Shown piece after piece: positions 8,613 through 16,909 of a DNA stretch of 64,000 nt (positions are counted from its first letter, which is position 1; each line of letters begins with the position of its first letter). Both the position numbers and the translations under genes were made by a program. This DNA is from Aquimarina sp. MAR_2010_214 (GTDB lineage: Bacteria; Bacteroidota; Bacteroidia; Flavobacteriales; Flavobacteriaceae): NCBI RefSeq assembly GCF_002846555.1, contig NZ_PJMS01000001.1, positions 248,001 through 312,000 on the forward strand, written 5' to 3'. Under the pieces are notes generated by a model. It was not told where the DNA came from. It worked only from the letters and a program-made list of their open reading frames with translations, and did no database searches.

Positions 8613-10001
8613 TTACTCACTCAATTCTGTAAAATATTTATAGAAATAAGGAATTGTTTCTATTCCTTTTAGGTAGTTCCAAACTCCAAAATGCTCATTA
8701 GGGGAGTGTATTGCATCACTATCTAATCCAAATCCCATTAAGATTGTTTTACTTTTTAATTCTTTTTCAAATAAAGAAACAATGGGAATACTACCTCCGC
8801 TGCGTTGTGGAATTGGTGTTTTACCAAAAGTATCCTGATATGCTTTACTAGCTGCTTTATATCCAATATTATCTATTGGGGTTACATAGCCTTGTCCGCC
8901 ATGATGTGGAGTCACTTTTACCGTTACTGCATCTGGTGCAATGTTTTCAAAATGATTTTTAAATAATTCTGTAATTTCTTCCCAATCTTGATTAGGAACC
9001 AAGCGCATAGAAATTTTGGCATAGGCTTTACTGGCAATAACTGTCTTAGCTCCTTCTCCCGTATAGCCTCCCCAGATTCCATTCACATCCAATGTTGGTC
9101 GAATAGAATTACGCTCATTGGTGGTATATCCTTCTTCTCCATATACTGCATTGATATCCAGTGATTTTTTATACTCATCGAGAGAGAAAGGTGCTTTTGC
9201 CATTTCTGCTCGCTCTTCTGTTGAAAGATTTTCGACTTTATCATAAAAACCCGGAATGGTAATATGATTATTCTCATCGTGTAAAGAAGCAATCATTTTT
9301 GTCAAAATGTTAATTGGGTTTGCTACTGCACCACCATATAAACCACTATGCAAATCTCTATTAGGTCCTGTTACCTCAACCTCAACATAACTTAATCCTC
9401 TTAACCCGGTAGTAATAGAAGGAACACCTTTAGCAATCATTCCTGTATCGCTAATTAAAATCACATCATTCGCCAGCTTATCTTGATTACGCTCTACAAA
9501 CCAGCCTAAACTTTTACTTCCTACCTCTTCTTCTCCTTCGATCATAAATTTTACATTACACGGTAACTGGTTAGTTTTGGTCATAATTTCTAATGCCTTT
9601 ACATGCATATACATCTGCCCTTTATCATCACATGATCCTCTGGCAAAAATGGCTCCTTCGGGATGGATATCTGTCTTTTTAATTACAGGTTCAAAAGGAG
9701 GACTATCCCATAATTCTATTGGGTCTGCTGGTTGCACATCATAATGCCCATAAACTAACACTGTTGGAAGGTCTTTATCTATAATTTTTTCTCCATATAC
9801 AATTGGGTACCCGGGAGTTTCACATATTTCTACAGCATCACATCCGGCATCTTTAAGGCTTTTATGAATTTCTGATGCTGTTTTGATTACATCATCTTTA
9901 TATGCTGTATCTGCACTAACTGATGGAATTTTAAGTAGTTCAAAAAGTTCATTTATAAATCGATCTTTATGTTCCTGAACGTAAGATTGTATGTTTTGCA
10001 T
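8613..10001 (-). CDS. M20-family dipeptidase (CNDP-like)
   Basis: 462 residues, normal for the CNDP/carnosinase-like branch of the M20 metallopeptidases. Visible zinc-site motifs are GHYDVQP near residue 87, the bridging Asp in ARGSCDDKGQM near 120, the catalytic Glu pair in EGEEEVGS near 155, SDTGM near 185 and the C-terminal His in HSPNEHF near 440. The lid/dimerisation domain runs from about 200 to 360 (DLHSGLYGG). It should hydrolyse dipeptides or related amide substrates in the cytoplasm, since no signal peptide is present. It is transcribed away from the hydroxylase gene at 10080. Confidence 0.93.
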   Translation of the reverse strand: MQNIQSYVQEHKDRFINELFELLKIPSVSADTAYKDDVIKTASEIHKSLKDAGCDAVEICETPGYPIVYGEKIIDKDLPTVLVYGHYDVQPADPIELWDSPPFEPVIKKTDIHPEGAIFARGSCDDKGQMYMHVKALEIMTKTNQLPCNVKFMIEGEEEVGSKSLGWFVERNQDKLANDVILISDTGMIAKGVPSITTGLRGLSYVEVEVTGPNRDLHSGLYGGAVANPINILTKMIASLHDENNHITIPGFYDKVENLSTEERAEMAKAPFSLDEYKKSLDINAVYGEEGYTTNERNSIRPTLDVNGIWGGYTGEGAKTVIASKAYAKISMRLVPNQDWEEITELFKNHFENIAPDAVTVKVTPHHGGQGYVTPIDNIGYKAASKAYQDTFGKTPIPQRSGGSIPIVSLFEKELKSKTILMGFGLDSDAIHSPNEHFGVWNYLKGIETIPYFYKYFTELSE

Positions 10002-10079
10002 GAATCTGAGTTTATTTTCGCCTAAAAGTAGTAAAAATGAAGTAAATTAGTTGTTGTCTATTTAAGTATATCTGCTGAT

Positions 10080-10769
10080 ATGAATGCATTTTTAAAACTT
10101 CCGTTTTTATTTTCTGAAAATCGGCTATTACAAGACTTGAAATATTGTAAATCTCATCCGTTCATTTCTCATTTTAATACCGGCGATTATTCTGGTGATT
10201 GGAAATCTATTGCACTTCGATCTCTTAATGGAGATATCAATCAAATTTATGCACACTCATCTGGTGCCCATAATTATAAGAATACTTCTCTACTGAAGCA
10301 TTGTTCTTATTTTAAGGAAATAATTGCGCTTTTTGAATGTAAAAAAGAATCTATTCGTTTACTCAACCTTTCTCCTAATAGTAGCATAAAAGAACATACG
10401 GATCATAATTTAGGGTATGAGGATAGAAGTTTTAGAATTCATATTCCGATCACAACAAATCCGGATGTTCATTTTTATATAAATAACAAAGAAGTGATTA
10501 TGGATATTGGAGAATGTTGGTATGGAAACTTTAATTTGCTTCATCGTGTAGAAAACAACGGAACAACCGATCGTATTCATTTAATTATAGATTGCATCCG
10601 TAATGAATGGTCGGATCGTCTCTTTGCAGAAATCGGTTATGATTTTACTGTTGAAAACAAACCACTTCAATACCCTAAGGAAACTAAATTGAAAATAATA
10701 GAAGAATTAAAAACAATGAATACCGAAGCATCAAAAGCATTGATTAATCAACTAAAATCAGAATTATAG
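10080..10769 (+). CDS. aspartyl/asparaginyl beta-hydroxylase-family protein
   Basis: 229 residues. The central part shows the Fe(II)/2-oxoglutarate oxygenase fold of the Asp/Asn hydroxylase family: the HxD pair in KEHTDHNLGYED near residues 102-108, an RIHIPI strand, and the distal ligand in NFNLLHRVENN near 160, followed by RIHLIIDC. The family hydroxylates Asp or Asn residues or small substrates; the target here is unknown. It stands alone, divergent from the M20 peptidase, with the tRNA-Leu gene downstream. Confidence 0.85.
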   Translation: MNAFLKLPFLFSENRLLQDLKYCKSHPFISHFNTGDYSGDWKSIALRSLNGDINQIYAHSSGAHNYKNTSLLKHCSYFKEIIALFECKKESIRLLNLSPNSSIKEHTDHNLGYEDRSFRIHIPITTNPDVHFYINNKEVIMDIGECWYGNFNLLHRVENNGTTDRIHLIIDCIRNEWSDRLFAEIGYDFTVENKPLQYPKETKLKIIEELKTMNTEASKALINQLKSEL

Positions 10770-10866
10770 CGGTCAAAAAAGTGAAGGAACCTAAAGGAAG
10801 TATCCTCATTTCTTAAATTATTAGCTATTACTTTTCATATTCTTCAAAAAAAGTAATTTAAGTTCT

Positions 10867-10895
10867 TTGAGATTTATAAGGAATATGTATATTTG
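10867..10895 (+). promoter_or_regulatory. promoter of tRNA-Leu
   Basis: A perfect Bacteroidota -7 element TATATTTG (10888-10895) is preceded, 18 bp earlier, by TTG at 10867-10869, as expected for the -33 element. The tRNA gene begins 43 bp after the -7 element. Confidence 0.65.
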
Positions 10896-10938
10896 CACTC
10901 GCTTTTACAGAAGTCCTAAGTATTGTAAAAGTATTAAT

Positions 10939-11020
10939 GCGGGCGTGGTGGAATTGGTAGACACGCTAGACTTAGGATCTAGTGCCGCGAGGTGTGAGAG
11001 TTCGAGTCTCTCCGCCCGCA
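10939..11020 (+). tRNA. tRNA-Leu (anticodon TAG)
   Basis: The 82-nt sequence folds as a class II tRNA: acceptor stem GCGGGCG (10939-10945) with CGCCCGC (11013-11019), D-arm with GGTAGA, anticodon stem CTAGA/TCTAG around the loop CTTAGGA (anticodon TAG at 10973-10975), a long variable arm typical of Leu, and the T-loop TTCGAGTCT. Discriminator A is at 11020. CCA is not encoded. It reads CUA codons and probably other CUN codons. Confidence 0.97.
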
Positions 11021-11026
11021 CAGCAA

Positions 11027-11058
11027 AAAAAAGCTTCTCTTAATCGAGAAGCTTTTTT
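11027..11058. terminator. bidirectional terminator between tRNA-Leu and the SDR gene
   Basis: A 13-bp perfect stem (11027-11039 with 11046-11058, aaaaaagcttctc / gagaagctttttt) with a 6-nt loop has T-runs at the end on both strands, so it can end the tRNA transcript (+) and the SDR transcript (-). Confidence 0.85.
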
Positions 11059-11093
11059 GTATACAAAAATTTCACAAACTCCGACTTTAATAA

Positions 11094-11897
11094 TCAGTGT
11101 CCATGAAGGAATTGATGAGTGGTATCAATAAGCTTATTAATTTCTATTTCGCTATAAGCATCTGGATGTGCTTTTCCAAAATCACCTCTATCATTATCAA
11201 AATACAACCCTGAAACACCTTTGTATTCTTCTGAAATTGCCAATTCACATAAAATGTTTGCTCCTTTATCTGCTGATGACCAAAAATTTCCAAAAGCTTT
11301 TTTTACCATTTTTGTGTTAAGTAACGACCCCGGATTTACTGCAATTACAGATATTTCTTGTAAGGTTTTAGCCAAATAGAAACTCCACATGGTTAATGCT
11401 AGTTTACTTTGTGCATAAGTTTCTCCTTCAGATTGCTTTTCTTTTCCTAACAATGTTTTGTATGATATAGAAGATTGTGCTGCCGAACTTAAATTTATAA
11501 TGCGAGGTTCTGATCCTTTATTTAATAACGGGAGTAATTCATTGGTAACGATATAAGGCGCAAAATAATTTACAACAAATCGCATATCTATGCCATCAGT
11601 ATTATGAGATACCGAACTATTATAAACTCCTGCATTATTAATCAATACATCAATTTGCAATACTTCTTTCTTAATTTGATGTGTCATTCGTTTGACTGAA
11701 TCTAAATCTGAAAAATCGCCTATCACTCCTTTTACGTTCTCATTTTTTGTTATAGTTTGTATTTCTGAAATTACCGCAGAAAGTTTTTCTGAACTTCTTC
11801 CATGAACATAAACCGTATGTCCTTTTTCAGCTAATTTTATGGCAGTAAGTTTTCCTATGCCATCTGTACTACCTGTGATTAATATTGTCTTTTTCAT
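11094..11897 (-). CDS. short-chain dehydrogenase/reductase (SDR)
   Basis: 267 residues, classical SDR length. The nucleotide-binding glycine motif TGSTDGIG is at residues 8-15, NNAG near 87, a catalytic Ser in NLSSAA near 137 and the YxxxK pair in YAQSKLAL near 160. The Arg after the second strand (YVHGRS) suggests NADP preference. The substrate cannot be read from sequence; some family members act like retinol-dehydrogenase or WW-domain oxidoreductase homologues. It is the last gene of a same-strand group behind the flavin monooxygenase gene (33-bp gap). Confidence 0.88.
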   Translation of the reverse strand: MKKTILITGSTDGIGKLTAIKLAEKGHTVYVHGRSSEKLSAVISEIQTITKNENVKGVIGDFSDLDSVKRMTHQIKKEVLQIDVLINNAGVYNSSVSHNTDGIDMRFVVNYFAPYIVTNELLPLLNKGSEPRIINLSSAAQSSISYKTLLGKEKQSEGETYAQSKLALTMWSFYLAKTLQEISVIAVNPGSLLNTKMVKKAFGNFWSSADKGANILCELAISEEYKGVSGLYFDNDRGDFGKAHPDAYSEIEINKLIDTTHQFLHGH

Positions 11898-11930
11898 AAT
11901 ACTATTTACCTTTTTGTCTAAATAAAAATA

Positions 11931-12869
11931 CTATAACACTTTATTTGCTAAGCACTCAAGTGTGTCATTTATATTCATAGAATTAAAACGTAGATTTAAT
12001 GCAACATGATTGACACCTATATCTTGTAATTGATTCAAATGTTCAATTAAATAATTTGCTCCAGTTCTAAAACCCAGTGAGATCGGTTGGGGTTTAAAAT
12101 CATCATTTTTCTGTAAATCAATATACAAAGGTTGCATAAATGGTTTATTATACTTTTGTGTTTCTGTTATAAGCTCTCGCCATTGTGCAATGGTATTTTG
12201 CTGTCGATATAAATCTTTAGGATATGACATCCAACCATCTGTATTCTGTACATTCCATTCTAATGTTTGCTGGCTATATCCTGTCATTAATAACGGAATT
12301 TTATGAGTTGTAGGCTTGGGTAGTACGTCTATAGTACCTTTTAAATTACCATAATGAATGGTTTCCAAATTAGGGAAATCATTTTGTGCTTCACGAATAT
12401 AAGCAAATGACTCTCTAAATAATTCTCCTCGTTTCTCATAGTTAATATGCATTGCTGGATATTCATCATATCTATCTCCTGATGCCACTCCCAAAATTAA
12501 TCTTCCATTAGATAGTTGATCTATGGTTGCAGCAGATTTTGCTATATGAACAGGGTGGCGTAGTGGTAAGGCAATACTTGCAACTCCTAGTGCAATATCT
12601 GTGGTTTTTCCAGCTAGGTAACCCAAATAAGTAAAAGGATCAAAAGTTTGTCCTGCATCTCCAAAAGAAGGCACATTAAATGGAATATCTCTTAACCAAA
12701 CGGCTTGAAAGCCTAATTCCTCAGCTTTTTGTACTCGCTCTATATGATCTTTCATTGTAGGGATAGCTCCTTGTGCATAGTTTTCAACAGGAACCACAAG
12801 TCCTATACTCAATTGCCTGGTTTTAAAAACATTATTATACCCTCTGTTTATAGATTCAAAATTTTCCAT
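11931..12869 (-). CDS. LLM-class flavin-dependent oxidoreductase
   Basis: 312 residues with the luciferase-like monooxygenase TIM-barrel pattern: SIGLVVPVENYAQG near residue 20, GFQAVWLRDIPF near 55, LGVASIALPLRHPVHIAKSAATIDQLSNGRL at about 96-124 and LGVASGDR near 130. These enzymes use reduced FMN or F420-type cofactors; Bacteroidota members normally use FMN. The substrate is unknown. It lies 33 bp upstream of the SDR gene and 71 bp downstream of the enoyl-CoA hydratase gene, with a terminator hairpin in that gap. Confidence 0.88.
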   Translation of the reverse strand: MENFESINRGYNNVFKTRQLSIGLVVPVENYAQGAIPTMKDHIERVQKAEELGFQAVWLRDIPFNVPSFGDAGQTFDPFTYLGYLAGKTTDIALGVASIALPLRHPVHIAKSAATIDQLSNGRLILGVASGDRYDEYPAMHINYEKRGELFRESFAYIREAQNDFPNLETIHYGNLKGTIDVLPKPTTHKIPLLMTGYSQQTLEWNVQNTDGWMSYPKDLYRQQNTIAQWRELITETQKYNKPFMQPLYIDLQKNDDFKPQPISLGFRTGANYLIEHLNQLQDIGVNHVALNLRFNSMNINDTLECLANKVL

Positions 12870-12887
12870 TTTTCTTTTTTCACATAA

Positions 12888-12911
12888 AATGCCTCTAAAA
12901 AAGAGGCATTT
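12888..12911 (-). terminator. intrinsic terminator after the enoyl-CoA hydratase gene
   Basis: A 10-bp perfect stem (12888-12897 with 12902-12911, aaatgcctct / agaggcattt) with a 4-nt loop lies between the hydratase and monooxygenase genes, so the two may be partly or fully separate transcripts although they share a strand. Confidence 0.7.
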
Positions 12912-12939
12912 CCATTTTCTAGTATGGTGTTTCTATGAA

Positions 12940-13785
12940 CTATTTCACATCCTGAATCCCTATGACAAGATCATTCCATGCTCTTTGGTTATTCATGTCA
13001 AATTGAGCACCATTATCATCGGCATATTGGAAACGTTTTTGTGCTGGTGTTTTACTCATAGATTGGTACAACCAATAAGCTTCTTCTTTAATAGCATCAT
13101 CAATTGATAAATCTACAGAGGCATACACGGTACGCTTACAAGCTTCAATAGATTCTGCAGGAAATTTAGAAATTCGATCTGCTAACTCTTCGACATAATT
13201 TCCTATTTCAGATGCATCAAGAGCTCTGTTTATAGTTCCAAAACGTTCTGCTTCATCGGCATCAAAATCCTTTGCCATTAAGATAATCTCTAATGCTTTT
13301 CCTAAGCCCACTTGACGTGCCATGCGTGCTGAGCCTCCTCCACAAGGTAAAATCCCCATACCAACTTCCATTTGCATAAATTTTGCTTTTCCACGAGCTG
13401 CAAATCGCATATCACAGGCAAGCATAAACTCATGTCCTCCTCCTCTGGCAAAACCTTCTACTTTAGCAATAGTTGCTTGTGGTAGCTTACTAATTCTGTT
13501 TAAAACATCTTGTATATACAATGTTTTCACTTCTTCTCTTGGTACGGCAACTGTAGACATATCTTTCAAGAAATTTGTATCTGCATGCGCTACAAATATC
13601 TCTGGATGTGCCGATTGAAATACAACTACTTTTATAGAACGATCATTTTCTAGTTGTTCTGCCAAATTGTTTAAATCATCAAGCATCGGAATACCTTGTA
13701 TATTAACGGGGGCATAATCAAAAGTTACCCAAGCTTGTGCATTCTTTACTGTTACATTAAAAGTTTTAAATTCTGTAGTATTCAT
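12940..13785 (-). CDS. enoyl-CoA hydratase/isomerase-family protein
   Basis: 281 residues with the crotonase fold: VFQSAHPEIFVAHAD near residue 65 (substrate loop), FARGGGHEFMLACDMRFAA near 112 (oxyanion-hole GGG and the Glu/Asp region) and MGILPCGGGSARMARQVG near 142. The usual second catalytic Glu region is replaced by PCGGGSAR, which is common in crotonase-like proteins of unproven function. It should be cytoplasmic and act on a CoA thioester or related substrate. It is preceded by a small NTF2-like gene (15-bp gap) on the same strand. Confidence 0.85.
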   Translation of the reverse strand: MNTTEFKTFNVTVKNAQAWVTFDYAPVNIQGIPMLDDLNNLAEQLENDRSIKVVVFQSAHPEIFVAHADTNFLKDMSTVAVPREEVKTLYIQDVLNRISKLPQATIAKVEGFARGGGHEFMLACDMRFAARGKAKFMQMEVGMGILPCGGGSARMARQVGLGKALEIILMAKDFDADEAERFGTINRALDASEIGNYVEELADRISKFPAESIEACKRTVYASVDLSIDDAIKEEAYWLYQSMSKTPAQKRFQYADDNGAQFDMNNQRAWNDLVIGIQDVK

Positions 13786-13800
13786 TTTTTTGTTTTTAAA

Positions 13801-14127
13801 TTATTTAATTATCCCCGAACATCTTTGATACTGAATTTTTTCATTTATTATTATGTAAATATCAGTTTCGACATTTCTGTTTTTCACAAACCAAATAAGG
13901 TTTATAATATTCGAACACATCGATTGTCTAATTGATTTAGCATCAAAATTCTTCAGTTTCGGAAGTATTTTTTTGTAAAACTTTAGTATTTCCTTTTTTC
14001 CTTTATAAGTACCCTCCGGAGTAACAAATAGAGCATCAGCAGCATAATTATCCATCACAGCAATAGGGTTTAAAGCTTCTATTGCTTTAAGATGATCCTC
14101 AAAAACTTCTTGTGGTTTTTTCTTCAT
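13801..14127 (-). CDS. SnoaL/NTF2-like small protein
   Basis: 108 residues. The start (PQEVFEDHLKAIEALNPIAVMDNYAADALFVTPEGTYKG spread over residues 5-43) is the typical first half of an NTF2-like/DUF4440 cone fold: a helix pair, then MDxYAxDA and a GxxxG segment, followed by KEILKFYKKILP. The C-terminal beta sheet is present but short. Such proteins are either small enzymes (isomerases, cyclases) or ligand binders; nothing more specific can be said. It sits between the AraC regulator and the hydratase gene on the same strand. Confidence 0.75.
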   Translation of the reverse strand: MKKKPQEVFEDHLKAIEALNPIAVMDNYAADALFVTPEGTYKGKKEILKFYKKILPKLKNFDAKSIRQSMCSNIINLIWFVKNRNVETDIYIIINEKIQYQRCSGIIK

Positions 14128-14239
14128 TACTAAATTGTTTTAATTTTCTAATACAAAATTACCACCACAATCAAGATTTGATTGTGTAAAAAACAAAGTG
14201 ATTTAAGTAAAAAACGAAGTTAAAGATGTAAGAAAGTGT

Positions 14240-15082
14240 CTACTTTTGAGATGTTCGAAATTCTCCAATGGTTACTCCTTTGTATGCTAGGAAAGTTTTA
14301 TTTAAATGGCTAGCATCAGTAAATCCAAGTTCTGAAGCAATTTCAGAGAAATGTAAATCTGTGTATTTTAAACGTGTTTCAGCTAATTTCAATTTATAAT
14401 TAAGGATATATTTTTTAAGACTGATATCCATTTGTTTCTTGAAATATTGTCCAATATAATTGTCTGCAATATTAAATTTTTCAGCTAAAGTTTTGTTCGT
14501 AATTAAATCTGACTCATAGATATGGTGATGAATATAATTGATGATATCCTGGATTTTAGAATTTTGATGTTTTGAAGATTTCAATGTAGCTGCCTGACTT
14601 GCATTTCTTGCTATAACACGCAATATTGTGGATAATGTATTTTGAACTATAATAGCATCGAAGAATTGTTTGTCTTGATTTTCTTCATAAAGCATTTTCA
14701 TTAACGAGGCTAGGTTTTGTTTATCTGATTTTGACTGAAATTCAAATTCTTCTAACCGGCTTTCGTTACTCAAAACTGTCTCAATCTTTCTAAACCAATC
14801 ATTAACTGGGATAGTTGAATTATTAAAAAAGCTTTTTAAAAATTTTATAGTTGTTCCTGTAGTGGGGGTATCTACTTGTAATATATATACGTCATCTGGT
14901 ATAAAAACAAAAAAACTATTAGGGTGATATGAAACATTACTTCCATTAATCTTTATTGTACCATTTCCTTTTATGAAATGTACAACTTCAAAAAAACGAA
15001 TACTAGTATATTGACAAAAATCGAAAAAAGTCATTTTCTCAAAATGTTGAATTACAATATTGTCAAAAATTGTTCTTGGCAT
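14240..15082 (-). CDS. AraC-family transcriptional regulator
   Basis: 280 residues. The N-terminal 160 residues look like a cupin sensor domain (VVHFIKGNGTIKINGS, PNSFFVFIPDD). The C-terminal 100 residues carry the two AraC helix-turn-helix units: ITNKTLAEKFNIADNYIGQYFKKQ near 200-225 and FSEIASELGFTDASHLNKTF near 248-268. It is the most upstream gene of the set NTF2-like, hydratase, monooxygenase, SDR on the same strand and is likely to control it. The inducer is not predictable. Confidence 0.9.
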   Translation of the reverse strand: MPRTIFDNIVIQHFEKMTFFDFCQYTSIRFFEVVHFIKGNGTIKINGSNVSYHPNSFFVFIPDDVYILQVDTPTTGTTIKFLKSFFNNSTIPVNDWFRKIETVLSNESRLEEFEFQSKSDKQNLASLMKMLYEENQDKQFFDAIIVQNTLSTILRVIARNASQAATLKSSKHQNSKIQDIINYIHHHIYESDLITNKTLAEKFNIADNYIGQYFKKQMDISLKKYILNYKLKLAETRLKYTDLHFSEIASELGFTDASHLNKTFLAYKGVTIGEFRTSQK

Positions 15083-15223
15083 AATAACAAATATACCTTT
15101 TTAGCAACTCTGCCACAAACATACCTCACCACTCTTCTAAACGACAATTTAGTTGTGAATTCATCTTACTTAAAAATATAGAAAACGAATTAAATCTTTA
15201 GTTTTTAAATATTTACTAAAAAA

Positions 15224-16909
15224 CTAGTCATTCAAGATTTTCACATACCCATATTTTAATAACCACATGATATGCCTGCTTACTTTTTCTAAAGATAGCT
15301 CATCACTCTTTATTTGTTTTTTTAGCGCCCCAAATTCCTGGCTTACGCATTCATGTAAATTACTTATAACACTATATAATACAGGAATAGAAAGGTCGTT
15401 AAACGAGTCGTAATAGGAAATAAGTGATTGTTCTTTATTCGCTATTTTTTTTCCTTGTTCTGAAAGTATTATTTGTGTTGTATTACTTATTTTTTTTGAA
15501 GCATAGTGATTGAAATTTTTATAAAAAGCCGGAATCTCATATGTTTTTATAAAATCTATAGTAGTATTCTGCTTGCTGGCTCTTTCTAATTGTTTTTCCC
15601 AAAGTTGTTCATGCAGGTAAATACTATTTTTCCAATCATAAATTTTTAAAGCTCGTTCTCTGGATTTTTTACTCATTTGTGAGCATAGTGATGGAAAATC
15701 TAATAGCATTTGTAATGCTTTTTGGTAGGCTTCTAAATCAATAGCTATGGTTTGGGCAAATTCAAAATGATCCATTAGATTGTAGTTGTCATATATTCCT
15801 GATTTGATTGTTATTTCCTCATCTAAATCAGACATATACGTTGGAATCAAAAAACCAGTTTCACCATGTTGTACGGTATCTTTATAACCATTCCAATCAG
15901 ATACTACCTGTGGAACTCCGCTAGCCATCGCTTCTATAGGAGTAATTCCAAAGGTTTCCTGAATGTTATCTGCAGGAGAAACAAATACGTCTGCACAGGA
16001 ATGATATAAATGACGTTCTGATGTAGGCAAAGGCCTAATTAAAATGACGTGATCATTTAATTGACGATCACGGATACATTCGTCGATAATTTTATTAAAA
16101 ATAACTTCACCAGTACCTCCAAGCACTAACCTTATTTTCTTTTCAGGATTCTCTTTTATAAGATTCTGAAGAATTATTAATAACGGTAACAAGTCTGCTT
16201 TGTCTAAAGGTGAAATTCTACCAATCCACAATATAATAAATGCATCTAATGGAAGCCCAAGCTTATGTCTTAGCTCTTTTTTATCTCTTGGCTTAAAAAC
16301 TGTAGTATCAATTCCTATAGGGATTACCTCTGTATCCCCTTTAAAACCTAAATCAATATTATGAGAGTTTTTTAATCTTTCACAAACATGGTCAAAAATA
16401 GTATGTAATGCTTTTTGAGCTGCTGTACTGGTACATATAATCGTATCATAATCATGTATTTTTTTTAATAGAATTTCTAAGTACCAATCATGCAAAAGAT
16501 ATTGATAACTTAACACATGAAAAGTTGCGCTTATTGGGTAAGCTTTCGCACTGTATCGTTCACGTAAAGAAACTGCTTTAGAGAAATCTGCATCAGTTTC
16601 GTGCCAGATATCAAAATCAAACGTGTTATTTTTTACCTTCAGGTCATTAATATCGTTAATAGTAATAGATATATCTCCTCGTTGATTACTAATATCTAAT
16701 AACTCCTTACGAGCATTAAAGATATTTTTTAAAAAGTCGAAAGTTTGATAAAATTGATAGCTCCTTGGTTTACCATGTAAAAGTAGTCCCTTTAGAAAAT
16801 CATTCACAGCAATATCCCTTCCAAATATAGTTTCACCTTCTTTAACTGGAGGATAACTATTAAGATATATCCCTATATTATTTTTAATAATCGACTTCTT
16901 TGTCATCAT
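15224..16909 (-). CDS. GT4-type glycosyltransferase with C-terminal extension, in candidate peptide-modification locus
   Basis: 561 residues, longer than the usual 370-420 of GT4 enzymes. The nucleotide-sugar domain is clear: IILWIGRISPLDKADLLP near residue 225, LVLGGTGE near 260, a second GT-B segment with SPADNIQETFGITPIEAMASG at about 315-335 (the conserved E-x7-E region) and GETGFLIP near 355. After about residue 430 there is an extra domain of 130 residues with helices and a final segment (EKVSRHIMWLLKYGYVKIL) resembling a winged-helix wing; whether it binds a peptide is speculation. The gene overlaps the asparagine-synthetase-like gene by 4 bp (ATGA), so the two are translated together. 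Sugar and acceptor are unknown. Confidence 0.85.
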   Translation of the reverse strand: MMTKKSIIKNNIGIYLNSYPPVKEGETIFGRDIAVNDFLKGLLLHGKPRSYQFYQTFDFLKNIFNARKELLDISNQRGDISITINDINDLKVKNNTFDFDIWHETDADFSKAVSLRERYSAKAYPISATFHVLSYQYLLHDWYLEILLKKIHDYDTIICTSTAAQKALHTIFDHVCERLKNSHNIDLGFKGDTEVIPIGIDTTVFKPRDKKELRHKLGLPLDAFIILWIGRISPLDKADLLPLLIILQNLIKENPEKKIRLVLGGTGEVIFNKIIDECIRDRQLNDHVILIRPLPTSERHLYHSCADVFVSPADNIQETFGITPIEAMASGVPQVVSDWNGYKDTVQHGETGFLIPTYMSDLDEEITIKSGIYDNYNLMDHFEFAQTIAIDLEAYQKALQMLLDFPSLCSQMSKKSRERALKIYDWKNSIYLHEQLWEKQLERASKQNTTIDFIKTYEIPAFYKNFNHYASKKISNTTQIILSEQGKKIANKEQSLISYYDSFNDLSIPVLYSVISNLHECVSQEFGALKKQIKSDELSLEKVSRHIMWLLKYGYVKILND

